Program-made: the position numbers and the translations under genes
The notes under the pieces: generated by a model
Databases searched by the model: none
Told to the model about the DNA's origin: nothing
The model's input: only the letters and a program-made list of their open reading frames with translations
In this document: piece after piece, positions 34,386 to 47,662 of the stretch
Layout: the number at the start of each line of letters is the position of its first letter
Numbering within the stretch: the first letter of the stretch is position 1
NCBI GenBank assembly: GCA_025890175.1
Contig: JANPYM010000010.1
Span: forward strand, 1,952,427-2,016,426
Direction of reading: 5' to 3'
DNA: 64,000 bases
Source of the DNA: Ciborinia camelliae
Lineage: Eukaryota; Ascomycota; Leotiomycetes; Helotiales; Sclerotiniaceae

Positions 34386-35948
34386 GATGTAGAATTAATT
34401 TGTATGTATGGTATTTTATTGATGAAGGGTTGAAATAAAGAGATAAATTTCTTTGGCGGAATTTACAATGTTGATAATGTAGAAGTAGAAGTAGAACAGT
34501 TGATTGTTGATTGTTGATAAGAGAAAGGAAGATGGGGTAGCTGGAGAGAGATGGAGAGCTTCAGGATTATTAGGTTAGCAGAGCAGAGCAAAGCAGAGCA
34601 CGGCAGGATCAAGTGAATCAACTGCGTGAACCCGGATGGGATGACGATAGCGGTCGCCTATTACGGTTGCCTCCACAACTTGAGCTGTCCACGGGTAGGT
34701 GAACTGAACTGAACTGGATCCACTTATAAAGCTCAAAAAAGAAAACAAATAGAAATTGAACCAATCAAATGAGATCATGAGTCTTCTTAGCGTGGCTGAA
34801 CGTCTACTAGATATGGATAGATAGAAGATACCGATACCCCGACATTTTGATAGATAGAACCATGAAGGGTCCTTCCTTGATTAGGTACCTACCGAAGTTT
34901 CACAATCATTTTCAAGGCGAACAGTCAAGTACAGAAGTACAAGTACGACGTAAATCAAATAACTCATCATTACATGTATATAAAGATACGGTACAGATAG
35001 ATGAAGATAATCTAATGATTGATCACATGAGTACTGAGTATTAGGTAATTAGGTAGTACCTACCTAGGTATACCGTACTTATCGGTAAAAAGGTTCAACC
35101 TTAAAAATTACAAAATTATTAGTAACATTGAACTATCATTTCACTAATCTTGGAATTGGAAAGCTCCCGTCTCAAGCTACCTACCTACCCGTGGACCTAC
35201 CTACCTAGGTACTAACCCTACTAACCCTACTAACCTTGAATCTCCAGCTTATCATGTCAGGCACGCACACGGGGTCCTGCACTGATTATGTGGACCGACC
35301 CGGCGCCAATCGCTTTCCGCCCCAGCCCAAACTCCCCCAGCCCAAACTCCAGCATTCAATTCAGGTACAGACAGACAGGTACGAACTTCCTTCCAGGTTT
35401 ACCTCGGATAATAATGGATAATAATGGATAATAATAATGGTAGAACGTGACCATTGATTAGATAGGTACACTATCAATCATACAACATCTGCATCGATAG
35501 GAAATATATATTCGGTCAAGAAAATGAGTTGAGATCTAGTATAACACCACCTGGTAGATGAATCTCGTCCCATACTGCAGGTGTATCTAAATGCCTCGTT
35601 ATCCTGCATGGCGAGCACCAATTAATTTCATCAATGGCCACGATAACCTTAGGTAGTACATGTTTACAAAGTTTCTCGCCAATCAACATTGAAGTTTTTG
35701 CAACTAATACATTATGTGGGGATATAAAGTGTCGGTAGAAACAGTTGATTTTCATCCTAGATATCTCATATGGTCTATTGAATTCGACCTCTAAATTTTA
35801 TTCATGAACCCCCTGCCACTCCCTGGTATATCATGACGACGTTGAATCAGTCAAAAGAAGTAGCGCCTGCAAATGATGAATCCTAATTGCTGTTCTTTTC
35901 CACACCCAAACCATAAACACCAGAGCCAAATGCCAAATCATCAAACAT
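34386..35948. other. 1.6-kb spacer upstream of the protease gene
   Basis: The part next to 34385 is the protease promoter. Farther left are TACCTAGGTA-type motifs (about 35050-35075 and 35177-35215) and three copies of CTAACCCTA-like sequence at about 35212-35238. A minus-strand frame at 35516-35755 (79 codons) has no recognised domain and is probably chance. No gene called. Confidence 0.55.
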
Positions 35949-37578
35949 CTATTCTCTCCAGCCCTCAACTGGGAGAGGGAAGCTGCTAGCCCAAGCAGCA
36001 ATCTCGGTTCTCAACTCATTGATCTTCTCAACCTCGCCGCTGGCAACCTTGGCCTTGAAGTCCTTGAGCTTGTTGTCGCTCTTTGGCAAAGAAGCTTGAA
36101 CTTCCTTGCAGATCTTGATACTCTGATCAATGTAAGATGCAACTCTCTTGAAGTCCTCGGTACCGAATCCACGACTGGTCATGGCTGGGGTACCGATACG
36201 GATACCGTAAGGGGTCAAGGCAGACTTGTCACCTGGGATAGCGTTCTTGTTGCAAGCAATGTTGATTTGCTCCAAGACGGACTCAACACGGGCACCATCG
36301 AGTGCTTGTGCTCTGAGATCAAGAAGAACCATGTGAGAGTCAGTGCCATCAGCTACAAGCTTGTAGCCCAATTGCTTGAACTCATTCTCGATAGCCTTAG
36401 CGTTGTCAACAACTTGTTGTTGATATTTCTTGAAGTCATCAGTTGTGGCTTGCTTAAGAGCAACAGCAAGAGCTGTAATGGTGTGGTTGTGGGGTCCACC
36501 TTGGTGACCTGGGAAGACGGAGAAGTTGATAGGACCTTCAAGATCGTAGAGGGTCTCCTTTCCGGTCTTGGCGTCAGTCTTACGAACACCCTTGCGGAAG
36601 AAAATCATGGCACCACGAGGACCACGGAGGGACTTGTGGGTGGTGGTGGTAACGATATCAGCGTGCTCAAATGGACTTGGGATGACGCCAGCGGCGATCA
36701 AACCAGAGATGTGAGCCATGTCGACAACAAGGTAAGCACCGACAAGATCAGCGATCTTGCGCATACGGGCATAGTCGATAAGACGGCAGTAAGCAGAGGT
36801 TCCAGCAACAAGAACCTTTGGTCTGTACATCAAAGCGTTGGCCTCGAGTTGGTCATAATCAATGATACCAGTCTCCAAGTTGACACGGTATGGGAAGGTC
36901 TCGAAGTATGTTGATACGGCGGAGATCCTATCATAAACATTAGTTTGACTAGAATATTTAGAATAAATTTTGCAACTCACTTTCTCTGGGGAGTTTGATA
37001 ACCGTGGGACAAATGACCACCGTGTGGGAGATCAAGACCCATAAGTCTGTCATGAGGTTTCATGATAGCTTGGTAAACTTGGAGGTTTGCTGGGGAACCA
37101 CTCAAGCATTGGACATTGACACCCCATTTCTCGGAGTCCAAGTTGAATGCCTTAAGAGCACGAGCTTGGCAGGTCAACTCAATAGAGTCAATGTGTTGGT
37201 TTCCACCATAGTATCTGGCACCTGGGTATCCCTCAGAGTATTTGTTTGACATGGGCGATCCCAAGGCATCGAAAACAGCACGGGAGGTAACGTTCTCGGA
37301 GGCAATGAGGATAATCGATTCACGCTGACGTTGGATCTCGAGTTTCTTTATATTTCATAAGCAATTTGCATAATGAAGAGAGATCTATTTGATTCACTTA
37401 CCATGATCTCGGCGATCTCAGGATCGGTCTCAACCAAAGACTTTTCCAACATCTGTGAGATATGAGTCAGTAAGCCCATTCAACAATTTTTTCGTTTTTC
37501 ATTGAGGGGTAATTGGTATGGTATAGTACGGTAACGAACCTCTTGGTGAGACTTTGGGAGGGCGTATGTAGAAGACAT
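35949..37578 (-). CDS. shm2: Serine hydroxymethyltransferase, cytosolic type
   Basis: Exons in transcription order are 37578-37540, 37452-37402, 37345-36981 and 36927-35949, giving 477 residues. This PLP enzyme interconverts serine plus THF with glycine plus methylene-THF, feeding one-carbon metabolism. PLP lysine K250 lies in [14 protein letters not shown]; other signatures are [49 protein letters not shown] and [13 protein letters not shown]. The N-terminus ([13 protein letters not shown]) is short and acidic/neutral, with no mitochondrial presequence, so a cytosolic isoform is inferred. Length is normal. The third-exon acceptor is AAG rather than CAG/TAG; the alignment through [11 protein letters not shown] supports it. 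Confidence 0.95.
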
Positions 37579-38283
37579 GATTGCAATCTGATTTTCTTAA
37601 CGGAAAAGGAGAGAGTAGATGTGTTTGTAGATTGATGAAAATTTTAAAAAGATGCAAAGGTAAAACAAAGAAGTATATACAAAAATTTGGTCGAGCTAAG
37701 AGTTGCCCCTCCAGCACGCTAGCGGATATCGGAAGAAATATCAACCAATGAGAACCCCACAATCATGGATCAGCGTGACTCGCTGAGCGGAAGAGATATC
37801 CCGCATAATAAAATGGTGCGGGTTGCGGGGGCAGGGGAAATGGTAAAACTACGGGACAATTAGGACAAAAATATGAATTTTTTGGATTGCAACAACATGA
37901 AGGCAAATTCAATGTCAAAAAACTTTCTGTCAGCAAGGTCACATAGATAATTGGTAACTAAAAGAGTCTGAGCATGATTATGCATTGGTGGAAGCTGTAT
38001 GAGGTTACGAAACTCAAGCTACACACTTGACTGGGGTTACTCAATTGTCAAAGACCAAAAGAGATCAAACCAGGCTAAGGCTTTCTATGTAAAAAGGGGG
38101 TTTTCGCTTGATGCATTGAAGTTGAGGATTGGCCCTACTGCGCTATTGTGGGATGATTCAGAGAATGATATAAGGTTCATTTATGATTTTCTTTTGATGC
38201 CCAACTCGTTCACGAGTTAACTCCCAGTATCTCCCATTCTCCGTCGGAGAAAGCAAATGTTTTTATACACCATGTCTCAACTA
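37579..38283. other. 700-bp spacer between SHMT start and RPA34 end
   Basis: Contains the SHMT promoter (minus strand, next to 37578) and the RPA34 3' UTR. A plus-strand 73-codon frame at 37999-38220 has no recognisable motif. I see nothing else. Confidence 0.5.
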
Positions 38284-39936
38284 TCAAAAATTATCGGTCC
38301 GAGACTCCAATCGTCTCTTCTTCGCCTCCTTTTGCGCCCTTTTCTCCCGTCTCTCTTCGTCCTTGGTGGATGCCATACCTGAACCCTCAGTGCCGGCCGC
38401 GCCTGTAGCTTTCATTTTCGTATTCTCGGGATTCACGGATTGAGTTTTCGTAGTCGAATTAGATGGCGATTGTTGGGATTTTGAGAGGTTTATATCTGAA
38501 TTAGAGGATGATTTCAATGCCTTGCTTGGTGGGAGTATGGAATGTTGTGAAGCTCTAGTATTAGTTGTTGTCTCGGGATCCGAATCTGAAGGCGATTTGG
38601 CCCGTAATCGTACTGGCATGGACTGATTTGCAAGCTCAGTTGCTGTCTGTTTCTTCAATTTTTTCAGTTTCTGTATTTCGGGTGAGGTTGATGTTAACGA
38701 ACTCTTATGCTTCTTTTTCTTATCTCCAGAATCCTTGTGCTTCTTTTTCGATGATCGATCTGCACCCTCTTCGGAGTCTTTCTGGGGCTTCTTCGATTTA
38801 TCGGACTTTGATTTCTTTGCGGGGGTTGAGGCTGGTGGTGCATCTTCCATCTCTACGTCTGATGCTTCGTCTTCTGATATTGCGATTTTTTGGAACTTTG
38901 GAGCGCGTTCTTCTGAATCACTCTCATCTTCATCTGATCCAATAATACCAGGTGCGCTTGCAAATCCAATCGGTTGATATCGCGCCTTGAGACCTTTAGG
39001 CTGTTGGCGGACAGGTCTCTTCGCAGGTACTGTAGCCTGGCTGGAATTCTCTTTGAAAAGATTGACGACTTGTTGCATATGATATATCTGGTCCACGGGT
39101 TTCTTCTCTGGGGTGATATATCAGAACGGTGGAAAATAATTAGTTGTAGGGGGGGATTTACCAATAGAATAACCATCCTTAGAGCTGTTTGGCAACAAAA
39201 TCTTGGTGTATGTCTTATCCTCGAGCGGATCGTGTACGAAACCATAATCATTGCCACCCTGCGAAAATACTGCCTTACCTAATTTTGCATCTCGTAGCGC
39301 TATTTCCTTCACAGAAGCAATAGGCACTGATGCAGGTGCTGTAATATACCATATCTCTTTGCCCTCCAAATTAGACTTGTTGAAGAGTTGTGATGCTTTA
39401 CTTGAGTTTTTCGAGGAAGTCTTTTCAAACCCGGGAGGGGCCTTGAAGGGCGCAACTTTCAACGATACGGTTCTGGCATCTTTCCTGATATAATATCAGC
39501 CCAGAAGTTCAAAATCTGGCGAGCTTATAGAAACTTACTTGGACGGTGGTGGCACAGCAGACTCTTTTGCATTCGCATTTGATTCGCTTTCTTCCTCGGA
39601 CTCCTCTTCTTCACTTCCGCTTCCACTTTCACTCTCTTCGCTGCTTTCTGCCTCGGAACTGTCGCTATTTTCTGCGGCCTTGCTATTGGACTTGGACTTA
39701 GATTTAGGTGTGGATTTCACAGCGGGGTTCGATGGCAGAGAGTCATCGTCACTATCAGAACTCGAATTGGTTCCCATTGGCTCGTCATTCTCATTGTCGC
39801 TTTCTCCAACAAATTCGGAGCTCTTGAAATTTTGCGGTGATTTGGTGACTGGAGTTTTAGTCGTAGCTTTGGCAGAGGATTTCGAGGAGGACTTTGTCTT
39901 TTTCTTCTGCTCGCTGGGAGCTTTAGAGGATCCCAT
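38284..39936 (-). CDS. rpa34: RNA polymerase I subunit RPA34-like protein
   Basis: Exons in transcription order are 39936-39539, 39484-39162 and 39107-38284, giving 514 residues. The middle part (about 135-245) matches the RPA34/A34.5 family: FKAPPGFEKTS, then KEIWYITAPASVPIASVKEI and YGFVHDPLEDKTYTKILLP. In yeast A34.5 pairs with A49 as a TFIIF-like module of Pol I. The flanks are disordered and charged: an N-terminal Lys/Ser then Glu/Ser-rich acidic stretch (about 1-130), and a C-terminal Lys-rich tail ending RREKRAQKEAKKRR, a good nucleolar signal. It is longer than the yeast protein because of these extensions. It faces GRC3 across a 263-bp shared promoter. Confidence 0.84.
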
Positions 39937-40199
39937 TATGAATGAATGAGTATAGTTTTGTTTTGGGGAAAATTGATTGAGTATTTGTTCAATTGGTAAT
40001 TGCAAACAAATGGAAAACCGCATCGAAACTTTTTTTTGGCAAGGCTCTGCCTTGTTCGGGAAAACTCCGGATCTAATTTTTTTGATGCCTCGATAAGCTG
40101 CTTCCCTTCTTGCCTCTCAAATTCGAACAATATTGTAATAATAAATACCTATCTAGGTATGTGTACAGGAAACTCTTTCATGTAGGAATTTTTGAGATA
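39937..40199. promoter_or_regulatory. 263-bp divergent promoter of RPA34 and GRC3
   Basis: The two start codons are separated by 263 bp, so both promoters lie here. T-rich runs near 40030-40037 and 40077-40083 and AATTTTT-like stretches are present, loosely like the A/T-rich RRPE element of ribosome-biogenesis genes; no PAC-like GCGATGAG was found. Confidence 0.55.
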
Positions 40200-42686
40200 A
40201 TGTCGAGTAAAAGAAGAAAGCTGGATCCTCCTATTAAACCTCGTAAGTTTAATACATTACCAAAAAGAAACATTTTTTACTAAATTCAATACAGAGTTGA
40301 GTGCAGTGAGTGCTTTTGCAGCTAGAAAGGCGCAAGCTGCTGCCCATAGCACTAGCAGTCCTCAAAAGGAGACGACTTCTTCACAAAGTCTTACCGGCAG
40401 TCAAAAACTTGCCCAGCAAGTGACGAATGATATCCCCTCCAGAAAACTCAATCGAGGAAAATCGAGTCAAATTGGAAATGACTTGTCTTCCATAAGCCCA
40501 GACTTCATCGCTGAGGGAAATGGGCCAGGAGAAAACTCGGAGAATCATGTCTCGAGGTGTGTTTCTTGCTCTTCTTGGATCTTGTTATTATCCCGTCACC
40601 GAATATTGATGTAGAACAGTTCTGATTCACGTGAGCAGTCACCTGAATTGATCTTCGACAGGCCGTCGATTGCGTTGTCTACTTTCAGGCCTAGTGACGA
40701 CAACACCAAAGTGCTTAAAAGCAGAACACTGGTGTTGAAACTTGCGCCTGGTGAGGTCAGTGATTTTGTCTTTGTCAACCACAAAATCTGACATTTCATA
40801 GAGATTGGTCATTCTTGGGCAATATAATCTTGAGGTTGCTGAAGGTCAAATCACAATCTTAGGGTCTATATTAAAAGCTTCAAAGACTAGGTATCAAGTA
40901 TATGCGGCGGCTTCACATTCGCTACCAGTAATTAGGTGCCCAGATGGAGAACTTAAACCTGCAGTTCTTCGTCTCCATCAGTCTGATTGTGGGATAAGGT
41001 CCTTAGATTCTCTTTCTCCGCTCTTCGGGAAGTTGTGGAACGAGGATACCCAAGTATTCGGATCAGGTCACAGCTATCCGTCTGCAAAGCTCGGAAAGAG
41101 CACGTTCCAGATTGTAAGTTCTCATAGGATTCGTCACGATTAAACTAATTTTCTAGCTATTGTCATCCAACCTGCAACCGATCATCTCCCCGCCAGAATG
41201 GAATAAAATGTTATCAAAATTGTCCAACTCCACTCAAGCTACAAAAAGAATCATGCTTTGCGGCCCCAAGTCATCTGGAAAATCGACTTTCGCGAAATTG
41301 CTAGTAAACAGACTTCTGTCTGCAAGTCAGAGCGAGACCCAAAGTTCGACTTCGAACTCAAGAAAGGGTCCCGGCGTTGCGCTGCTTGATCTAGATCCAG
41401 GGCAGCCCGAGTATTCTCACCCTGGTCAAGTGTCTCTTATTCACATTGAAGAACCAAATTTTGGTCCCTCAATTACTCATCCTATACCGGGGGTCAAGAG
41501 TCGTCTGATTCGTGCACATGCTTTAGGGGCAGTATCACCATCTATGGACCCAAGTCTCTACATGTCCTGCGCACTCGACCTATTTGCTCATTATCGCAGT
41601 TTGTCCTCTCTCCATTTCAATTGTCCTCTGGTCATTAACACTCCTGGCTGGGTGTTGGGAACTGGACTTGAAATTCTGGTAGACTTAATAGCCAAAGTGC
41701 ATCCATCTGAAGTCATATATATGTCTAAAGAAGGCCCCGCTGAAGTTGTTGAAAGTCTACAAGATGCCGCCAAAAAGACACCTCTTATTACTCTTCCTTC
41801 CCAATCCAGTGAATTCATGACACGAACTTCAGCTCATCTTCGAACAATGCAATCAATGTCATATTTCCATCTTGATCCTACCAACAAGAATGAACTTGCG
41901 TGGAACGGAGTTCCATTAACATCTGTTCCTCCTTGGGAAATCAAATATTCTGGCGAAAATGCCGGCATGCTAGGTATTATGTGTTACGGTGAACAACCGC
42001 CATCAGACCTTCTCGCTGAGACCATTAACGGCTCCCTAATATCCGTTGTTGTCATCGAGGACTCGGCTGCAATACCGGGTTATTCCTCATTTACACAAGA
42101 AAAAAACCAGATATCCGACTCCGACACACTTCACCCTTTTAATTCGCCCCTAATCCTCGACCCCATCAAGACCCCTCTGATCCTTTCTACACCCCACGAA
42201 AAACTCCCTTATTTCAACCCTCTTAACGCCATAACCCTCGATCCACAATATTCCCACACCATAGGAACGGCACTTGTCCGTGGAATCGATGTAAATCGTC
42301 GGTGCCTACAAGTCCTTACGCCGATCTCTCCGGAAATACTTGAGGAGATCAATCAGGATGGTAAGAAAATTGTTCTAGTAAGCGGGAAGTTAGATACTCC
42401 AGGGTGGGCATACACTGAAGAATTAATGAAGAGAACATGGTTGGAGAAAGAAAAGAAGAGGAAGGAATTGGGTGGTAATGATGACACAGATGATGAAAAT
42501 GAGGATGAGGATAGTAATGCAGATGATGACGGGGACGAGACGCCCAATTTCGGCTCTAATGATGCAGATATAGCATTTCGCAACGCCCCTTGGGTTGAGA
42601 GACTCACGGGCTCGCAGGGTAGAGGTATAGGAGCTAGAGTGTGGAGAGTTAGGAGGGATCTGGGGAAAATGGGGGATGCGAACTAA
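40200..42686 (+). CDS. grc3: Polynucleotide 5'-hydroxyl kinase Grc3
   Basis: Five exons (40200-40242, 40295-40556, 40620-40755, 40802-41113, 41157-42686) encode 760 residues. Grc3 (human NOL9) phosphorylates the 5'-OH left by Las1 cleavage in ITS2 during 27S pre-rRNA processing; yeast Grc3 has also been linked to Pol I termination. After a disordered, basic N-terminus (about 1-120) comes an N-domain (about 130-250). The P-loop kinase core has Walker A GPKSSGKS at 287-294 and LLDLDPGQPEYSHPGQVSL as the CLP1/Grc3-type Walker B and lid. The C-terminal domain contains an acidic insertion (about 690-710) and ends APWVERLTGSQGRGIGARVW. All expected parts are present. The short first exon reads MSSKRRKLDPP, a plausible nuclear signal. 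Confidence 0.93.
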
Positions 42687-43456
42687 AAGTTCCACTTCGA
42701 ATTTTACAATAATTAGTAGTAAGAACCGATATGCGTTCCTACCTTGAGATGCAACCACAAAATCACTTTTCATTCATGCTTTCCAGTGTAATATGCTTGA
42801 AGGAAGCAAAATCCATTTAGATATTACACTGCAGCGTACTCAACCAAAAAATAAATAGGACTTGATTAATCCATCTCACTTGATTAACATACTTTACCTC
42901 CACCAGCCCATCCCATATTATCTCATCCCATCCCATCTTATCTCATCCTATCTCACCCCATCCCATCTCATATATCAATTTCTCTTTTCTCTCCCAAAAT
43001 TGTTAGTCTATTGAAAAGTCAAGTCAAACTAAAATAGTAAAAAAAGATAGTAATTTTAAATGTGAAGGGAGTAAAAAGTAAGAACTTGCTGTTTCGAAAT
43101 TTGTATTTCGAATTCGCGTTCTTTTGGTGTATTTGAGGATTGGTGAGATGGGAAATGAAGAGTGGTGAAGAATCCGGATAATGTCAATGTTGTATCTTGT
43201 AAATGGTAGGTACTCTTTAAGGGTGGGAAGTATGTAAAATATATGCATTCTATTTGGTATATCCTAACTATGTAATGAATTCTATGTGCGTTCGATATGT
43301 ATGGTAATATACCCAGGATATGAACAACCATCTCGTCATCATCTCATCATAAACGCTCCTTCCAAACGCCAACGAAACAATATCCAAGAAGAAAAAATCG
43401 CCCTCTATTTGCGAACCAAAGACCAAAATATAATGTTCCCCCATCTGCATCTACAT
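42687..43456. other. 770-bp spacer between convergent GRC3 and reductase genes
   Basis: Contains both 3' UTRs and a CCCATCTCAT/CCTATCTCAC-type decamer array (about 42905-42970). Frames here are short and unsupported. Confidence 0.6.
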
Positions 43457-45463
43457 CTACCAACCAAATTTCTCAACCGTAATCTTTAAATTCTGCCCTT
43501 CTTTCACAAACTCCGCACACTGATTGTTGACAATTCGATTCATTCCATTCGGTCCACTAACCACAACTCCAATCCTCCTTGCACTCTCCTTCTCGCATCC
43601 CCGCACCCGAACTATCCCCTCCATCATCCCTTCCAAATCCGGTCTACCAAATTCTCTCGTCGCACCCGGGATTATAATTTCCACCCCCTGATTCTCTAAT
43701 TCTTGTCTCTCCTGTGCATCGATCCAAGAAAGATGCGAACTCCGATGAATAATCCAAAGCAGAACAATCCTCTGTTTCCGTATAGAGGAAGATGCACTTT
43801 CGGGATCCTCCCTCGAAATATTCAAAAGATGATGCGCAATAGGCCACGTCACCGCAATACCACTCCCCCCTGCAACCAGGATCGCAAGATCCGAATCCTC
43901 GAGAAGTTCTCGCGCATGACTACTTCCATACGGACCGTCGAGGCGACATGTTAGGGATTTCTTGACTCGGGCGGCTCGAAGGAGATCGGCGGAGAAACCA
44001 TCGCGGGCCCGGATTAGGAGGGAGAGTTTGGAGGATTTCGAGGATGGAAGTGGAGCCGGGGAGGCAATGGTGAAGGGGTGGGCTTGTAGAGCGTTGGTGG
44101 AGCCTAAGGAGGGGATGGTAAGAAAGATGTGGTCCGTTGCACGCCAGCCTGAGGAGATGGAGTGGCCGAGGTGCCGGGAGAAGATGGTCCCGGGGTTTTT
44201 GGGGAGATTGAAGGCTACGAGGATTGTTTCATTGTCGGAAAAGATGCTGATGTTGGCCTAGGTGAAGATTGTTAGTATATTTAATCGAAGTGATTGAGAA
44301 AAGGAGAAAAGATAACTAACTTCAGCCACGAGACTTTTTGCGCATAGGCGATATACCAAACGATCTACAAGGAATATCAAAAAAGCAAATTTAACATAAG
44401 TCTTTGCTCCCCGGTGATGAAAATACAAAATGATCAAAGCAGCCGCTTGCAATACAACGTGTAATCCCAAGAATAGCTCATACCACCGCTGACGAAATGA
44501 CGCCAGTGACGTTACATACAACAACTTATATGTGAAAAAAGCTGTCAATCCCAAATAAATGCATCGATGAGATAAGTATTCCAATAATGACCAACCTCTA
44601 TAAGGTTCCAAGAGAGTATACCACATCACGAACATCCCGCTGGCATGAATCAATGCCTCAAACATGAGCATTTCTCCAAGTCTACGGTGGATTATATTCA
44701 AAGACTCATATGAAACGCCAGTTAGAACTTTCAGTGGTTGGTTCTTTGCACCGAGCATATAGAGAAGTGGTAGATTGACGCCAAAAACCAAGCCGGCTCG
44801 ATCCCCAAGTATGGAAGCTTCGATGGTGGCAAATGGGATGTTGTAAAAGGTGTAGAATAAATTCAAAGCAAGAAATGATAGGATGAATAGTGAGGAACCA
44901 TTTGAAGGGAGAACTTTGTTCAAGTATGGGATGGGTCGAGGTTGATATATTAGGAATGCTTTGATGCGGGATATGATCGTGAATCGATTTGAGAGATTTT
45001 TAGCACGACTCGATAATAAAGGCATACTTTCATCTCCAGCATCAACATTGATGGATGAAGTATTTGATCCGAAAGTACTGCTTCCAGATGAGCCAATACT
45101 GCTATGCTCTATGACATCCTCTCGAATTGTCTTAGATGGTTCGAACCCATCGTCAAGTGAGTTGTAAGAATATCGATCTCCTACACTTCGTAAAGTGCGT
45201 CTTCTCCATCGTATAATCTTTTCCGACCAATGTATTCCTGAAATTACCAACATAATCCACAAAATAACCCATGGATAAGTTTTGATTATTTTCTCATTAA
45301 ACAAAGCACCCTCAATCAGTTTCTGGGCATCGCCATCATCCAACCCCGGTAGCTTAGCATTTATCACAGGGTTATCGGGCGAAGAAACTGTGTTGACAAC
45401 AACATCTCGTAGAGAGTTGAATATCCATGCTGAGGGAGAAGGATATGAATGACGGGTATTCAT
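43457..45463 (-). CDS. Ferric-reductase-like transmembrane oxidoreductase
   Basis: Two exons, 45463-44321 and 44257-43457 in transcription order, encode 647 residues. An N-terminal extension with one membrane segment (about 62-80, WVILWIMLVISG) and a Ser-rich loop precedes the ferric-reductase-like heme domain: five to six further TM helices (about 185-380) with paired histidines, for example LNIIHRRLGEMLMFEALIHASG and FLGLHVVLQAAALIILYFHH. The cytosolic half carries an FAD-binding HPFTIAS motif, an NAD-binding GGSGIAVTWP motif and the usual C-terminal FGW. These enzymes pass electrons from NADPH through FAD and two hemes to external Fe3+/Cu2+ or oxygen. Whether this one is an iron reductase or a NOX-like enzyme for another acceptor is open; no permease or multicopper oxidase lies adjacent. 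Confidence 0.87.
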
Positions 45464-47660
45464 GTGTAATAAATTTGAGAAAATGCTGTGTAATAATGAG
45501 GGGATCTCCGAGGATCAGATTAGATGATCTGATAAGGTTTCAAAATCCACTAGTTTCTGAGTGGGGCACGAAGCACTTGTCATGCGCCAACCAATTACAG
45601 CACCGACATCGGATTCAACGTCCACGTGGAGTGGAGGGGGAATGCATTACAAAATGAGCTTTCTTCACTCAAGTGACAGCTCAAAAGCTTACCGGGAAAA
45701 GCTCACCTGGGCATGATGAAAAGTTCAAGAGATGTTCACTGGGAAGGCACACGAAGGAAGCAGGAGCAAATCCCACAGATAACAGGTTGCTCCCTCCGTT
45801 CAATCTCAACTAGGCAGTGAGGTAGTTGAAACAGGAAAGAGCATATTTAGTAAAAGTTTGTCTGCACTTGCCGGGAGTGAGTGAGTTTGACAACGTAGTT
45901 GCTGCAATGTCGCATTACGTTTGCCCAAGCATGCTCGCGATAATCCGTTACAATAGGCTTTTAGCAATTGTTGCATACCTAGGATAGCTATCTACCTAGT
46001 AGGTTTATCACGATGCAGGTATTTCGTCCAAAGATTCTGTCTATTGCCTGGATTGACTCCTACTGTAACCTAAATGAGAATCGATGCTCCGTCGCAAGTG
46101 TGTAGAGGCTTCGAGAATCCAGAAAATATTGGATACGAAAGGAAGAAAGCGGAAACTCATTGCTAGTAGTCACTGCGAGCCACTCTGTACAAAGTTTGTA
46201 TGTGGCAAAGTCGAATAATTGAAGATGTCTTTACCCCTTCACCCCTTATTACTCTCAATTCCACGGAAATCTCTTGCCCTGCCCAGCTTTGAAAGTATCG
46301 TCAAAATGATGTTGTGTTTCCATAGTCATTTTCCTCCCTATCCTTCACCACATATATAGTAATGCATAGTTGCAGTAGCAGAGGACTATAAGAAAGCGGT
46401 CTTAAGACCCAACAATTTCTATAGATGCTGTGTTAATCCAGTAGAATTAGTCGAAAATGTCGCGACTTTGGAGGCAGGAGAACCGCATGCGAATTAATTG
46501 GCGTCTATGTTAGATCATTGACAGATGATATTTTGTTACCGGTGATGACTCTACACTTGCGTAGAGGTAATTATGCATCCAGATGATCAAAGTAGATGAA
46601 GATATCGGTTCTGTATTTAAAACTTTCAATTAAACTGACGCCCTCCCCTGGGCGTCATTTTATCACTTACCGTGGATGATAGGAATGATCTCAAAGCTAT
46701 GCATGTTGGGATTTTATATATGGGGATGGACTAGAGTTCAATATATCAAACAGATTCAATAAGAGGAACGGTATCTACGTATCAACGTATCATTACTTGG
46801 TTCTGACCTTTAATACCTAGGGATAGATCACTCTTGTAGTTGAGAATTGATGGTCTGAAATTCTGGGTACATCTCGAGACCTTGAAGCCAATTGTCTCGC
46901 TGTTGGTTAAGAGTCATTTTAACAGCCTCGGTTAAGACCTTGGAGTATTGTAGATGAATTACAATAAATCACTACATCGCCTGGAAGCAAAACGAAGGTT
47001 AATTAGTGATATCTAGAATGAATGGAATTGATATATCCAATATTTCTTTAACTTATTCATTGGTTGAATTCTAGAATGCTATGCTTGAGCCAGAATGTTT
47101 ATTGGCTTTTGGGTGCAAGTTTGTCTGGGGCAAACTTCCTATTAATGGTGGTGGCATTGTTTCCATGCCCGGGCATGATGTTGATGCTCTCAGACCATTA
47201 ATCGGTCATTATTAAAGACCGAATTAAGTAACATCCCAAGTTTGGAGATTTATTTTCGACTCTTAAACAGTATATTGAATGCTCGATAATGTTCTAAGTC
47301 TATTTGAAATATATATGGGTTCTCTTTGTGGGGATTTCATAACCCTTGGCCGAGCTTTCTACAAATGTAATCATGAATGTCTCGCACAGATTTACGTTAT
47401 TATCATTGTCATCATAACTAGGTATCTATCAAACGCACAGAACCATGGGAAATATGGGGTGCGAGATGTTGACTTGACTGGGTACATCGAGAAATAACTC
47501 GATTGCGAGTCACTTTATCGCAAGCAGCCATTTGAGATTCTACCAAAATTTATTAGCAAAGGATCCAAGACTCGAGATTGACATAACTGAACAGGAGACA
47601 TGACTGTAGTATGACTCTTCCCGAGAGTGAAAACAGGTAGATAAAACTTAAAACAAGAGG
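45464..47660. other. 2.2-kb spacer between core genes and the PKS side
   Basis: No credible gene. A plus-strand frame at 47279-47497 has no domain. A perfect 8-bp-stem hairpin (TGACGCCC-TCCCCT-GGGCGTCA) lies at 46636-46657. The 300 bp next to 45463 should hold the reductase promoter. Confidence 0.5.
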
Positions 47661-47662
47661 TA

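Noticed and set aside
35516..35755. 79-codon minus-strand frame
   Set aside because: No homology recognised, no splice continuation, and single short frame in a repeat-rich spacer.
36096..36914. 272-codon plus-strand frame opposite SHMT
   Set aside because: It is the antisense shadow of the last SHMT exon; it has no domain, while the sense frame carries every SHMT motif.
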